Positions 1 to 6,811 of a DNA stretch of 19,402 nucleotides are shown piece by piece. This stretch comes from Hyphomicrobiales bacterium (GTDB lineage Bacteria > Pseudomonadota > Alphaproteobacteria > Rhizobiales > Beijerinckiaceae). The notes under the pieces are model-generated. The model was given only the letters and a program-made list of their open reading frames with translations. It was not told the origin of the DNA and ran no database searches. A program made the position numbers and the translations under genes. The stretch is from the NCBI GenBank assembly GCA_028290125.1, contig JAQGKM010000101.1, positions 1-19,402 on the forward strand, written 5' to 3'. Each line of letters begins with the position of its first letter. Positions within the stretch are counted from its first letter, which is position 1.

Positions 1-26
1 TAACCCCTCCCCGCAAGGGGGAGGGG
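1..26. repeat. GC-rich hairpin repeat, copy 1 (next to gentisate dioxygenase)
   Basis: The arms CCCCTCCCC (4-12) and GGGGAGGGG (18-26) are perfectly complementary around a GCAAG loop, with TAA on the left. The same 26 bases occur in reverse complement at 3662-3687, and a shorter version at 3791-3811. It lies 40 bp past the stop of the minus-strand gentisate dioxygenase gene, so it could also help end that transcript, although no T-tract follows. It is most simply a dispersed intergenic palindrome. Confidence 0.75.
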
Positions 27-65
27 AATCGCGCGTCACCTGGAGACAGTTTCGACTAAGACGAA

Positions 66-1106
66 CTACGCGTTGCCGCGATCTTCGCGGTACAGACCGA
101 GCTTTTCCTGCACCGGGCGATCCGAGAAGGAGAAGAGCACTGCGTCGTCGTCGGCTTCGTGCACGACCGGATGCCAGCTCGGCGCGACAAAAATGTCCTG
201 CGGCTTCCATTCGAAGGTCTTGTCACCGATCTTCGTGCGGCCGGTGCCCTCGACCACGGTGAAGACGGTCGCGTCCGTCGAGCGATAGCGGCTTGTCGCA
301 AAGCCCTTCGGCAGCAGCTGGATGAAGGCGCCAATGGTCGGCATGGCGTGGTCGCCGGTTTCCGGATTGCTGTAGCGCATCTTCAACCCGTGGCAGGGAT
401 CGAACTCCTGCGTGCGGCGCATCGTCTCCAGCGCTTCGCGCGTGCGCGCGTAAGGGTAATTGAAAACCGGCGACGTCAGGCTGCGCGACTTCTGGTCGAC
501 GGGCAGCAGGTTGGCGCCATAACGCGCGAGCGAGTCGCCTTCGGGCTTCGACACCGGCTGCTCGTCCGACGACCAATGCTCCAGGAAAGACGCATCGAGC
601 ATCGACACCAGCGGTACGTCGAGACCGTCGAGCCAGAAGATCGGCTCGCGCGTTTCATTGCCGTGATCGTGCCAGGAGTTTGAAGGCGTGATGATGAAAT
701 CGCCGACATGCATCTTGGTGCGCTCGCCGCCGACCGTCGTGTGCGCGTCGCCTCCCTGCAGGATGAAGCGCAGCGCCGACTGGCTGTGACGGTGCGCGGG
801 CGCGACTTCGCCCGGTAACACGAGCTGCACGCCCGCGTAGAGCGACGTCGTGATGCTGGATTTCCCGCGCAGGCCCGGATTTTCGAGCACCAGCACGCGG
901 CGCTCTGCTTCCTTGGCGGTGATGAGCCCGCCGGCCTCGATCATGTAGTCGCGAATTTCATCGAACTTCCAGAGAAACGGCTGCGCCGCAGACTTCGGCT
1001 CCGGCGTGATGATGGACGACAGCACCGTCCACAGCGGCGTGAGATTGTCCTTGTCGATCTTGTCGTAGAAGGCACGGCGCTGCGGCGTCTCGATGGCTTC
1101 GCTCAT
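66..1106 (-). CDS. gtdA: Gentisate 1,2-dioxygenase (bicupin ring-cleavage enzyme)
   Basis: This 346-residue protein has the usual length and layout of gentisate 1,2-dioxygenases, which use Fe(II) and O2 to open gentisate to maleylpyruvate in the cytoplasm. The N-terminal cupin carries the metal-site pattern PAHRHSQSALRF (His105, His107) followed by SWHDHG (His146, His148). These align with the H-x-H...H iron ligands of the family. A second cupin near the C-terminus (GRTKIGDKTFEWKPQDIFVAPSW) lacks that histidine set, as expected for the family. The start at 1106 follows GAGGAAA at a good distance. The gene diverges from the isomerase gene over a 171-bp control region, and the neighbouring isomerase and hydroxylase make the gentisate assignment strong. 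Salicylate or 1-hydroxy-2-naphthoate dioxygenases are related alternatives, but the context favours gentisate. Confidence 0.92.
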   Translation of the reverse strand: MSEAIETPQRRAFYDKIDKDNLTPLWTVLSSIITPEPKSAAQPFLWKFDEIRDYMIEAGGLITAKEAERRVLVLENPGLRGKSSITTSLYAGVQLVLPGEVAPAHRHSQSALRFILQGGDAHTTVGGERTKMHVGDFIITPSNSWHDHGNETREPIFWLDGLDVPLVSMLDASFLEHWSSDEQPVSKPEGDSLARYGANLLPVDQKSRSLTSPVFNYPYARTREALETMRRTQEFDPCHGLKMRYSNPETGDHAMPTIGAFIQLLPKGFATSRYRSTDATVFTVVEGTGRTKIGDKTFEWKPQDIFVAPSWHPVVHEADDDAVLFSFSDRPVQEKLGLYREDRGNA

Positions 1107-1154
1107 GATCGTTTCCTCTCGCGTTGACCCTGCCGGCGTGGCGGGCGGGCGGCG

Positions 1155-1185
1155 TTGACACCGCTATTCCTCCGTATACTGTCAA
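1155..1185. promoter_or_regulatory. Candidate promoter/operator in the divergent gtdA-isomerase region
   Basis: In the 171 bp between the two divergent starts there is TTGACA at 1155-1160 and its exact reverse complement TGTCAA at 1180-1185, giving an inverted repeat with a 19-bp spacer. Between them lies TATACT (1175-1180), inside the palindrome GTATAC (1174-1179). TTGACA and TATACT match -35 and -10 consensus sequences, but they are only 14 bp apart, shorter than usual. This is either a weak, activator-dependent promoter or mainly a binding site. The MarR-family protein encoded at 1900-2400 is the obvious candidate ligand-responsive regulator. This is inference from position and symmetry. 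Confidence 0.35.
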
Positions 1186-1277
1186 TTCCCGAAGCGCCTG
1201 ACAAGCACGACCTTCGACCTCGTTTCAGAGCGGGGCTGATGGGTGCGGCGCACAATAAAAACGTGGGAGAAACGAAC

Positions 1278-1910
1278 ATGCGGCTGCACGGCTTTTTCAG
1301 GAGCGGAGCGTCCTATCGCGTTCGCATTGCGCTCGGCTTGAAGAACATTCCTTTCGAGCAGACCTCCTACGTGCTGCGGCGCGGCGACCATCGTAAGCCG
1401 GACTATATCGCGATGAACCCGCAAGGCTTCGTGCCAACCCTCGAACTCGACGATGGCGTGACGATGACGCAGTCGCTTGCCATTCTCGAATGGCTGGAAG
1501 AGACCCATCCCGAACCCGCCATGCTGCCGAAGGATCCGATGGAGCGCGCCCGCGTGCGCGCCTTCGCGCTGGCGATTTCCTGCGACATTCATCCCGTGCA
1601 GAATCTCGGCGTGCTCAACGCCGTCAAGGCGCTCGGCCATACCGACGCCGAAGCGAACGAATGGGCGCGGCGCGTGAACGCCGAAGGTCTCGACGCCTGC
1701 GAGAAGTTGCTCGCCAACACCAAGGGTCCGTTCTGCTTCGGCGACAAGCCCACTATCGCGGACATTTGCCTCATCCCGCAGCTCGTCAATGCGCGGCGCT
1801 TCGGCGCCGACACGTCGGGCTGGAAGCGCCTGCTCGAGGCGGAAGCGGCGTGCAACGCCCTGCCCTGCTTCGCAGCTGCGGCGCCCGAGCGTCAGCCCGA
1901 TGCCGAGTGA
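1278..1910 (+). CDS. maiA: Maleylpyruvate/maleylacetoacetate isomerase (zeta-class GST)
   Basis: This 210-aa protein has a thioredoxin-like GST N-terminal domain (about 1-82) and an all-helical C-terminal domain. The N-terminal active-site segment FRSGASYRVRIALGLK (residues 7-22) matches the zeta-class signature. It has no cysteine there, as in NagL-type maleylpyruvate isomerases, whereas maleylacetoacetate isomerases usually show S-S-C. The glutathione-contact pattern TQSLAILEWLEE follows. In this cluster it should isomerise maleylpyruvate, made by the divergent gentisate dioxygenase, to fumarylpyruvate using glutathione. The start at 1278 was chosen because GGGAGA lies 7 bp upstream and the family begins here. 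A longer in-frame start at 1155 would begin inside the putative promoter. Its stop overlaps the start of the MarR gene. Confidence 0.88.
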   Translation: MRLHGFFRSGASYRVRIALGLKNIPFEQTSYVLRRGDHRKPDYIAMNPQGFVPTLELDDGVTMTQSLAILEWLEETHPEPAMLPKDPMERARVRAFALAISCDIHPVQNLGVLNAVKALGHTDAEANEWARRVNAEGLDACEKLLANTKGPFCFGDKPTIADICLIPQLVNARRFGADTSGWKRLLEAEAACNALPCFAAAAPERQPDAE

Positions 1911-2400
1911 GATGGCGCTCGGCGAAATGTTGCCTGAGGAGGCCGTGCGCGACGCTGCGCACGGCGGGATGGATGATGTCTATTCGAAACCCGGACATCT
2001 CATCCGCCGCCTGCAGCAGATCGCCGTGTCCGTCTTTGCGCAGGAATGCGCCGATCACGACATCACACCCGTGCAATATGCCGCGCTCGTGGCGGTGCGC
2101 GACAATCCGGGACTGGACGCCACACGCATCGCCGCGCTCGTCGCCTTCGACCGCTCGACCATCGGCAATGTGCTGGAGCGGCTCGAAGGCAAGGCGCTCA
2201 TCGAACGCCGCGCCAACCCCGACGACAGGCGTGTGAAGATCCTGAAGATCTCGCGGCGCGGCGCGCGTCTGCTCGACGCCTGCGAACCCGCCGTGCTGCG
2301 CGCGCAGGACCGCATGCTCGATCCGCTCGACGCGCGCGAGCGTAAGGCTTTCACGACTTTCATGCGGCGCATCATCGCGCAGCAGGACCAGCCAAAATAG
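1900..2400 (+). CDS. MarR-family transcriptional regulator
   Basis: This 166-aa protein has a winged-helix core: a helical dimerisation segment (about 28-55), a helix-turn-helix (TRIAALVAFDRSTIGNVLERL, about 75-95) and the wing with the family pattern NPDDRRVKIL (about 106-115), where the D-x-R motif sits. MarR proteins bind palindromes as dimers and release DNA on binding phenolic or aromatic ligands. One sitting between the isomerase and hydroxylase genes most likely controls this cluster in response to 3-hydroxybenzoate or gentisate. The chosen start overlaps the isomerase stop, implying translational coupling. Starts at 1912 or 1969 are possible because the HTH core begins only around residue 28. 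It ends 18 bp before the hydroxylase gene. Confidence 0.85.
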   Translation: MPSEMALGEMLPEEAVRDAAHGGMDDVYSKPGHLIRRLQQIAVSVFAQECADHDITPVQYAALVAVRDNPGLDATRIAALVAFDRSTIGNVLERLEGKALIERRANPDDRRVKILKISRRGARLLDACEPAVLRAQDRMLDPLDARERKAFTTFMRRIIAQQDQPK

Positions 2401-2418
2401 AAAACGAGGGAGAACGAC

Positions 2419-3597
2419 ATGGCGCAGGCTGACACTCTGCCATTCATCATCGCGGGCGGCGGCATCGGCGGACTCGGGACCGCGCTTGCGCTCGGCCTGA
2501 AGGGCTTTCCGGTCCACGTGCTCGAACAGGCGACCGAGTTCAAGGAAATCGGCGCCGGCATCCAGCTCGGACCGAATGTCTTCACGCCGTTCAAGAAGCT
2601 CGGCCTCCGCGACCGCGTGCTGCAGGATGTCGCGATTCCAACGGGCCTTGAAATGCGCGACGCGCTGACCGGCGATCTCGTCACGCGCATGCCGCTTGGC
2701 GACGATCTCACGCGCCGCTTCGGCGACACTTACGCGGTCATTCATCGCGCCGATCTGCATGGCATCATTCTCGACGCCTGCCAGAAGCTGCCCAACCTCA
2801 CGCTTGAAACCAATGCGCGCGTGCTCGACTATGACGACAAGGGCGACGAGGTCGTCGTGTCGATGGAAGACGGCCGCCAGATCCGCGGCCGCGCCGTCAT
2901 CGGCGGCGACGGCATGTGGTCGAAGACGCGCCAGAAGATCGTCGGCGACGGCAAGCCGCGCGTGTCGGGCCATATCGCCTATCGCGCCGTGCTGAAGCGC
3001 GAAGATGTGCCGGCCGATCTGTGGAATCCCGACGTCGTGCTGTGGGCCGGCCCGCGCACGCATCTGGTCCATTATCCGCTGCGCCGTGGCGAACTCTACA
3101 ATCTCGTCGCCGTGTTCCACTCCGATCATTATTCGGAAGGCTGGGACCAGGCGGGCGACCCGGCGCTGCTGCATGCGCATTTCAAGGGCCAGGTGCCGGC
3201 CGTGCTGCGCATGCTGGAGAAGATCGAGACGTGGAAGATGTGGGTGCTGTGCGACCGCGAGCCGGTGAAGAACTGGACGGAAGGTCGCGCCACGCTGATC
3301 GGCGACGCCGCGCATCCCATGCTGCAATATCTTGCACAAGGCGCCTGCATGGCGCTCGAAGACGCGGTGTGTCTTGCTGAAAAGGTTGAAGCCAAGCCCG
3401 ACGACGTGCACGGCGCCTTCATGGACTACCAGCAAGCCCGCTACCTGCGCACGGCGCGCGTGCAGCTGATGGCGCGCGTCTACGGCGAGGCCTATCACGC
3501 ACGCGGCCCTATCGCGGAGCTGCGCGACAACATGCTGAAGTCGCGCACGCCCGAACAGGCGATCGAGGGGATTGCGTGGTTGTATGGGGGTGGGTGA
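2419..3597 (+). CDS. mhbM: 3-hydroxybenzoate 6-hydroxylase-type FAD monooxygenase
   Basis: This 392-aa single-component group A flavoprotein hydroxylase probably uses NAD(P)H and O2 to convert 3-hydroxybenzoate to gentisate (2,5-dihydroxybenzoate). Visible motifs are the Rossmann GGGIGG (residues 13-18) for the FAD ADP moiety, the DG motif GGDGMWSKTR (about 162-171), and GDAAHPMLQYLAQGACMALEDA (from residue 295) for the FAD ribityl/pyrophosphate. The DREPVKNWTEGR stretch just before it and the AxGAxMAxEDA segment resemble characterised 3-hydroxybenzoate 6-hydroxylases more than salicylate 1-hydroxylases. The start follows GAGGGAGAACGAC. It is last in the plus-strand series isomerase-MarR-hydroxylase, and its product feeds the divergent gentisate dioxygenase. 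Salicylate 5- or 1-hydroxylase-like activity cannot be excluded from sequence. Confidence 0.85.
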   Translation: MAQADTLPFIIAGGGIGGLGTALALGLKGFPVHVLEQATEFKEIGAGIQLGPNVFTPFKKLGLRDRVLQDVAIPTGLEMRDALTGDLVTRMPLGDDLTRRFGDTYAVIHRADLHGIILDACQKLPNLTLETNARVLDYDDKGDEVVVSMEDGRQIRGRAVIGGDGMWSKTRQKIVGDGKPRVSGHIAYRAVLKREDVPADLWNPDVVLWAGPRTHLVHYPLRRGELYNLVAVFHSDHYSEGWDQAGDPALLHAHFKGQVPAVLRMLEKIETWKMWVLCDREPVKNWTEGRATLIGDAAHPMLQYLAQGACMALEDAVCLAEKVEAKPDDVHGAFMDYQQARYLRTARVQLMARVYGEAYHARGPIAELRDNMLKSRTPEQAIEGIAWLYGGG

Positions 3598-3661
3598 TCG
3601 CCGCGCGAAGCGCGCCCTTCTCCCAGAGGGCATAGGCGCCCGCAAGCGACGCATCGGAATC

Positions 3662-3687
3662 CCCCTCCCCCTTGCGGGGAGGGGTTA
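3662..3687. repeat. GC-rich hairpin repeat, copy 2 (inverted relative to copy 1)
   Basis: The arms CCCCTCCCC (3662-3670) and GGGGAGGGG (3676-3684) flank a CTTGC loop, followed by TTA. Read on the minus strand it is identical over 26 bases to positions 1-26, so the two copies bracket the gentisate cluster as inverted repeats. Confidence 0.75.
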
Positions 3688-3790
3688 GGGTTGGGAGTCG
3701 TGAGGCGGCTGAAGAACGCCGGCAAACCACTCTCGGACGAGCGGAAACATGTGTCGACCCCCACCCCGCTCGCTGCTGCGCAGCGAGTCG

Positions 3791-3811
3791 CCCTCCCCGC
3801 AAGGGGGAGGG
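3791..3811. repeat. GC-rich hairpin repeat, copy 3
   Basis: CCCTCCCC (3791-3798) and GGGGAGGG (3804-3811) pair around GCAAG. It has the same orientation as copy 1 and is inverted relative to copy 2, which lies about 100 bp to the left. Confidence 0.7.
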
Positions 3812-3884
3812 AAAGGCCTGCGTCGCACGAGAAAATTCGATCAGCGAAGCGGTGAATCTGCGAAGCAATGACGAATCTTTCCGA

Positions 3885-3965
3885 CATTGAGAGCGCAGCG
3901 AAGCAATCCAGGGGCCCCACGAGCGGCTTCTGGATTGCCGCGTCGCTTCGCTACTCGCAATGACG
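3885..3965. repeat. CATTGCGAG/CAATCCAG palindromic repeat element (copy A)
   Basis: A left arm running from CATTGAGAGCG to GCAATCCAG (3885-3911) is followed, after about 20 bp, by its imperfect reverse complement from CTGGATTGC to CTCGCAATGACG (ending 3965). Related elements occur at 7925-8000 and 11545-11631. It is intergenic, abuts the Mo-hydroxylase terminator, and would form a long hairpin in RNA. Confidence 0.8.
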
Positions 3966-4000
3966 AAGACGGGGAGGCTTTCGCCTCCCCGTCTTCGTCA
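3961..4000 (-). terminator. Perfect 18-bp hairpin that includes the Mo-hydroxylase stop codon
   Basis: Positions 3961-3978 and 3983-4000 are exact reverse complements around a 4-nt loop. On the minus strand the loop reads GAAA closed by C-G pairs, a stable GNRA tetraloop, which fits the direction of the gene ending here. The TGA stop of the molybdopterin subunit (3998-4000) is the first three bases of the stem. There is no U-tract, so it may work as an RNA-stabilising or Rho-assisted terminator. Confidence 0.75.
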
Positions 4001-6223
4001 AACCAGCCCCGCCCGGATGCGTGACGGCACGAACGGCACTTCCCGGAAGCGCACGCCTGTGGCGTCCATCACGGCGTTCGCCAGCGCGGCGCCTGTCGGC
4101 CCCTGAGAGGCTTCCCCGGTGCCGAGGAACGGCGTGCCGGGGCGGTCGATCAGCTGGATGTCGATCGGCGGTATCTCCGAGAAGGTGAGGATCGGATAGG
4201 CCGTCCAGTCCTCGCTGCGCACGCCCGTTTCATCGAAGCGCACGCCTTCCTTCAGCGTCCACGACAGTGACTGAACCACCCCGCCCTCGATCTGGTTGAT
4301 GACGCCGTCATGCGAGACGATGTCGCCGCAATCGCTGGCTGACGACACGCGTTTCACGCGGATCGCGCCGGTCGCCTTGTCGACCTCCGCCTCCAGCGCC
4401 ACGGCCGTATAGGTCGCAAGATTCTTGTAGCGCGCGAAGGCGATGCCGCGTCCCTTGCCGGGCGCCGCCTGCCACTTCGACCAGCCAAACATCTCCGCGG
4501 TTTTCTGCAGGACTTCACGCGCGCGCGGGTCCTTCAGATAACGCAGGCGGTATTCCACCGGATCGACCTTGGCGCGCCGCGCCAGATCGTCGATGAAGCT
4601 TTCGATCGCCATGACATTCGCATAGGCGCCGAGCCCGCGCGTCGACGAAGCGCGCGCCGCAAACTTTTCCACGAAATGCGTGCGCACATGCACGCCGGGA
4701 AATTCGTACAGCGGAATGCCGTTGCGATCCGCAGCATAATTCGGCGCACCGCCGTTGACGGGCGTCGGCAGGGCGAAGGGCTTTTCGAGATATTGGGCGG
4801 GCAGAAGGTTGCCTGCCTTGCCGCCCGGCCGCGTGCCATGCGAGGTCGACCAGATCTCGTGATCCCAATCGAGAATGTCGCCCTTGTCGTCGAGCGACGC
4901 CTTCATCCGCACCACCATGGCCGAGCCGTACGGCTCCCACTTGTGCTCGTCGTTGCGCGACCACTGGATGCGCACGGGGCGCCCCGGCATGGCGCGTGCG
5001 AGCAGCGCCGCATCGGCGGCGGCGTCATCCATTCCGTTGTGACCGTAGCAGCCGGCGCCCTGCTTGTGCTCGCACTGCACCTTCTCCTTCGGCAGGCCGA
5101 GCATGTTGGCGATCGCCGCAGCCGTCTCGAACGGCGATTGCGTGTGCGTCTGCACCAGCATCGAGCCGTCGGCGCCCATCGTCGCGATCGCGGTCGAGGG
5201 GCCGATGGTGCCGTGCATGTGGTAGGGCCGGCGGAATTCGGCTTCGACGACGTCCTTTGCCTGCGACGCAGCCGGATTGGCGACGTCCTTGATGACGATG
5301 TCCTTGGCGGGTTGCGTCTTCAGCCAGTCGTAGACCGTGTCGCTCGTCGGCGTGCCTTTCAGCAGCTCCCATTTGGCGGAGCGGCGCAAGGCGTCGGCCG
5401 CCGCAATGGCCTGCTCCTCGCGCTGCGCGATGACGCCGATGAACGATCCGTCGCGCACGACCTTGGCGACGCCCGGCATCGCAGACGCCGCAGCCACATC
5501 CAACGACACGAGCTTGGCGCCATAGGCGGGCGGGCGCACGACGCGGCCGTGCAGCATGCCTTCGGGACGCAGGTCCTGGATGAAGATCAGCGCGCCCGTC
5601 ATCTTGGCGGGGATGTCGACGCGCGGCACCGGCTTGCCGATGTAGCGACGTTGCGCAGCGGCTTTCGGCTTCACCTCGCCGGTCGCCTCGACCTCGACCT
5701 GCTGGCCGGCGACAAGATCCCAATAGGTGATGCTCTTGCCGTTCGGCGCGGTAATGCTGCCATCCGCGACCTTCAACGCGGCGGCTTCCGCGCCGAGCTT
5801 TTCTGCCGCATGCGACAACAGATGCGCCCGCAATTCCGCCGCCGCATGCTGGATGGCGACGCCGCCATATTGCACCGATTGCGATCCCGCCGTGACGCCC
5901 TCGTCGGGCACCACGCGCGTGTCGCCCGAGACGATGACGAGCCGCTTGATGTCGACGTCGAGTTCATCCGCCGCGAGCTGCGCGAAGGCGGTGAGAATGC
6001 CCTGCCCGATCTCGACCTTGCCGGCGAGCAAGCGCACCTTGCCGCCCTCCTCCAGCCGCAGCCACGAGGACAGTTTCGGATAGAGCTTCAGGTCGCCCGG
6101 CAGCGCGGGGCCTTCCTGCTTGGCGGCCTTTTGCGCGAGCGCCGGCGCGATCAGCGAAAAGGCGACGGTGAGCGAGCCGCCCTGCAGCAGCGTGCGGCGT
6201 GAGGGTTTGACGAACATGTTCAT
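3998..6223 (-). CDS. Molybdopterin-binding subunit, isoquinoline 1-oxidoreductase-type Mo-hydroxylase
   Basis: This 741-aa protein resembles IorB-type large subunits of the xanthine dehydrogenase/aldehyde oxidase superfamily, which hydroxylate N-heterocycles or oxidise aldehydes. It begins with a twin-arginine leader (SRRTLLQGGSLTVAFSLIAPALA, split here by role: RR pair, then hydrophobic stretch to ALA), implying periplasmic export. Family landmarks are GKVEIGQG (about 69-76), the GAGCYGHNG loop, RASSTRGLGAYANVMAIESF, and near the C-terminus GTGEASQGPTGAALANAV, in which Glu704 sits at the catalytic-base position. The start is preceded by GGGAGGCGTGAGCC lying at the end of the 2Fe-2S gene, 3 bp away, so the two are co-translated. 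The substrate is not predictable. No FAD-binding subunit or cytochrome c electron acceptor is adjacent. Confidence 0.85.
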   Translation of the reverse strand: MNMFVKPSRRTLLQGGSLTVAFSLIAPALAQKAAKQEGPALPGDLKLYPKLSSWLRLEEGGKVRLLAGKVEIGQGILTAFAQLAADELDVDIKRLVIVSGDTRVVPDEGVTAGSQSVQYGGVAIQHAAAELRAHLLSHAAEKLGAEAAALKVADGSITAPNGKSITYWDLVAGQQVEVEATGEVKPKAAAQRRYIGKPVPRVDIPAKMTGALIFIQDLRPEGMLHGRVVRPPAYGAKLVSLDVAAASAMPGVAKVVRDGSFIGVIAQREEQAIAAADALRRSAKWELLKGTPTSDTVYDWLKTQPAKDIVIKDVANPAASQAKDVVEAEFRRPYHMHGTIGPSTAIATMGADGSMLVQTHTQSPFETAAAIANMLGLPKEKVQCEHKQGAGCYGHNGMDDAAADAALLARAMPGRPVRIQWSRNDEHKWEPYGSAMVVRMKASLDDKGDILDWDHEIWSTSHGTRPGGKAGNLLPAQYLEKPFALPTPVNGGAPNYAADRNGIPLYEFPGVHVRTHFVEKFAARASSTRGLGAYANVMAIESFIDDLARRAKVDPVEYRLRYLKDPRAREVLQKTAEMFGWSKWQAAPGKGRGIAFARYKNLATYTAVALEAEVDKATGAIRVKRVSSASDCGDIVSHDGVINQIEGGVVQSLSWTLKEGVRFDETGVRSEDWTAYPILTFSEIPPIDIQLIDRPGTPFLGTGEASQGPTGAALANAVMDATGVRFREVPFVPSRIRAGLV

Positions 6224-6226
6224 GGC

Positions 6227-6682
6227 TCACGCCTCCCGCGAGGCGCGCATCACGGCGCGCACGATGCGATTGTGGACTCCGCAGCGGCAGAGGTTGCCGT
6301 CGAGCGCGTGGCGCACGTCCTGCTCGCTGGGTTTCGGATTGCGCGAGAGCAGCGCCTGAGAGGCCATGATCATGCCGTTCAGACAATAGCCGCATTGCGC
6401 CGCCTGCTCGTCGATGAAGGCCTGCTGCAATCTGGAGGGCGCCTCGATCGTGCCGAGACCTTCGAGCGTGGTGATGTCCTGCCCCGTCACGGAGCCGGCG
6501 GGCGTCACGCAGGAGCGCACCGGCTGGCCGTCGACCAGCACCGTGCAGGCGCCGCACTGCGCGAGGCCGCAGCCGAACTTCGGACCGTTGAGCTGGAGAT
6601 CGTTGCGCAGCACATAGAGCAGCGGCGCGTCGTCCGGCGCCGCGACATCGTGGCTGCGCCCGTTGACCTTGAGTTTGGGCAT
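6227..6682 (-). CDS. [2Fe-2S] subunit of the Mo-hydroxylase (IorA-like)
   Basis: This 151-aa small subunit has both expected iron-sulfur clusters. The plant-ferredoxin-type cluster is ligated by Cys38, Cys43, Cys46 and Cys58 (CGLAQCGAC ... C). The helical-domain cluster is ligated by Cys97, Cys100, Cys132 and Cys134 (CGYC ... CRC). It passes electrons from the Mo site of the partner subunit to an external acceptor. The start at 6682 is supported by GGGAGGAGG 6 bp upstream and by alignment of MPKLKVNG with family N-termini. A longer form from 6706 would begin upstream of that ribosome binding site. It has no signal of its own, so it presumably leaves the cytoplasm bound to the Tat-exported large subunit. 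Confidence 0.92.
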   Translation of the reverse strand: MPKLKVNGRSHDVAAPDDAPLLYVLRNDLQLNGPKFGCGLAQCGACTVLVDGQPVRSCVTPAGSVTGQDITTLEGLGTIEAPSRLQQAFIDEQAAQCGYCLNGMIMASQALLSRNPKPSEQDVRHALDGNLCRCGVHNRIVRAVMRASREA

Positions 6683-6811
6683 GGTCGCCTCCTCCCGTTT
6701 CCTCACAGGGCCGTCTGCGCGGTCCCTTTCGTCGGCAAGGTTGAGCAGGCTTCACGCCTTTGTCAAATAGGCACTTCAGGCGTTAAGTAGGGTGCAGCCG
6801 GGGAGACAGAC

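Larger units (their letters stand above)
3598..3997. other. Gene-free repeat mosaic between the hydroxylase and Mo-hydroxylase genes
   Basis: I see no credible gene in these 400 bp. From left to right there is a small GC hairpin just after the hydroxylase stop (GCGCG-aag-CGCGC, 3603-3615), a GC-rich hairpin repeat (3662-3687), a short inverted repeat CTCGCTG/CAGCGAG (3769-3787), a second hairpin repeat in the opposite orientation (3791-3811), a CATTGCGAG-type palindromic element (3885-3965), and the terminator of the converging gene (3961-4000). ORFs crossing it have no family resemblance and run through the repeats. Confidence 0.7.

Noticed and set aside
1786..3654. 622-codon open frame on the minus strand
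   Set aside because: It runs antisense to the isomerase end, MarR and hydroxylase genes and into the repeat mosaic; it has no family features.
4676..6202. 508-codon open frame on the plus strand
   Set aside because: It is entirely antisense to the molybdopterin subunit, with low-complexity Arg/His-rich sequence.
6683..6811. SAM-type riboswitch before mtnA
   Set aside because: The 129-bp region shows no conserved SAM-riboswitch core or long pairing that I can recognise, only a weak TTGTCA...TTAAGT promoter-like pair.
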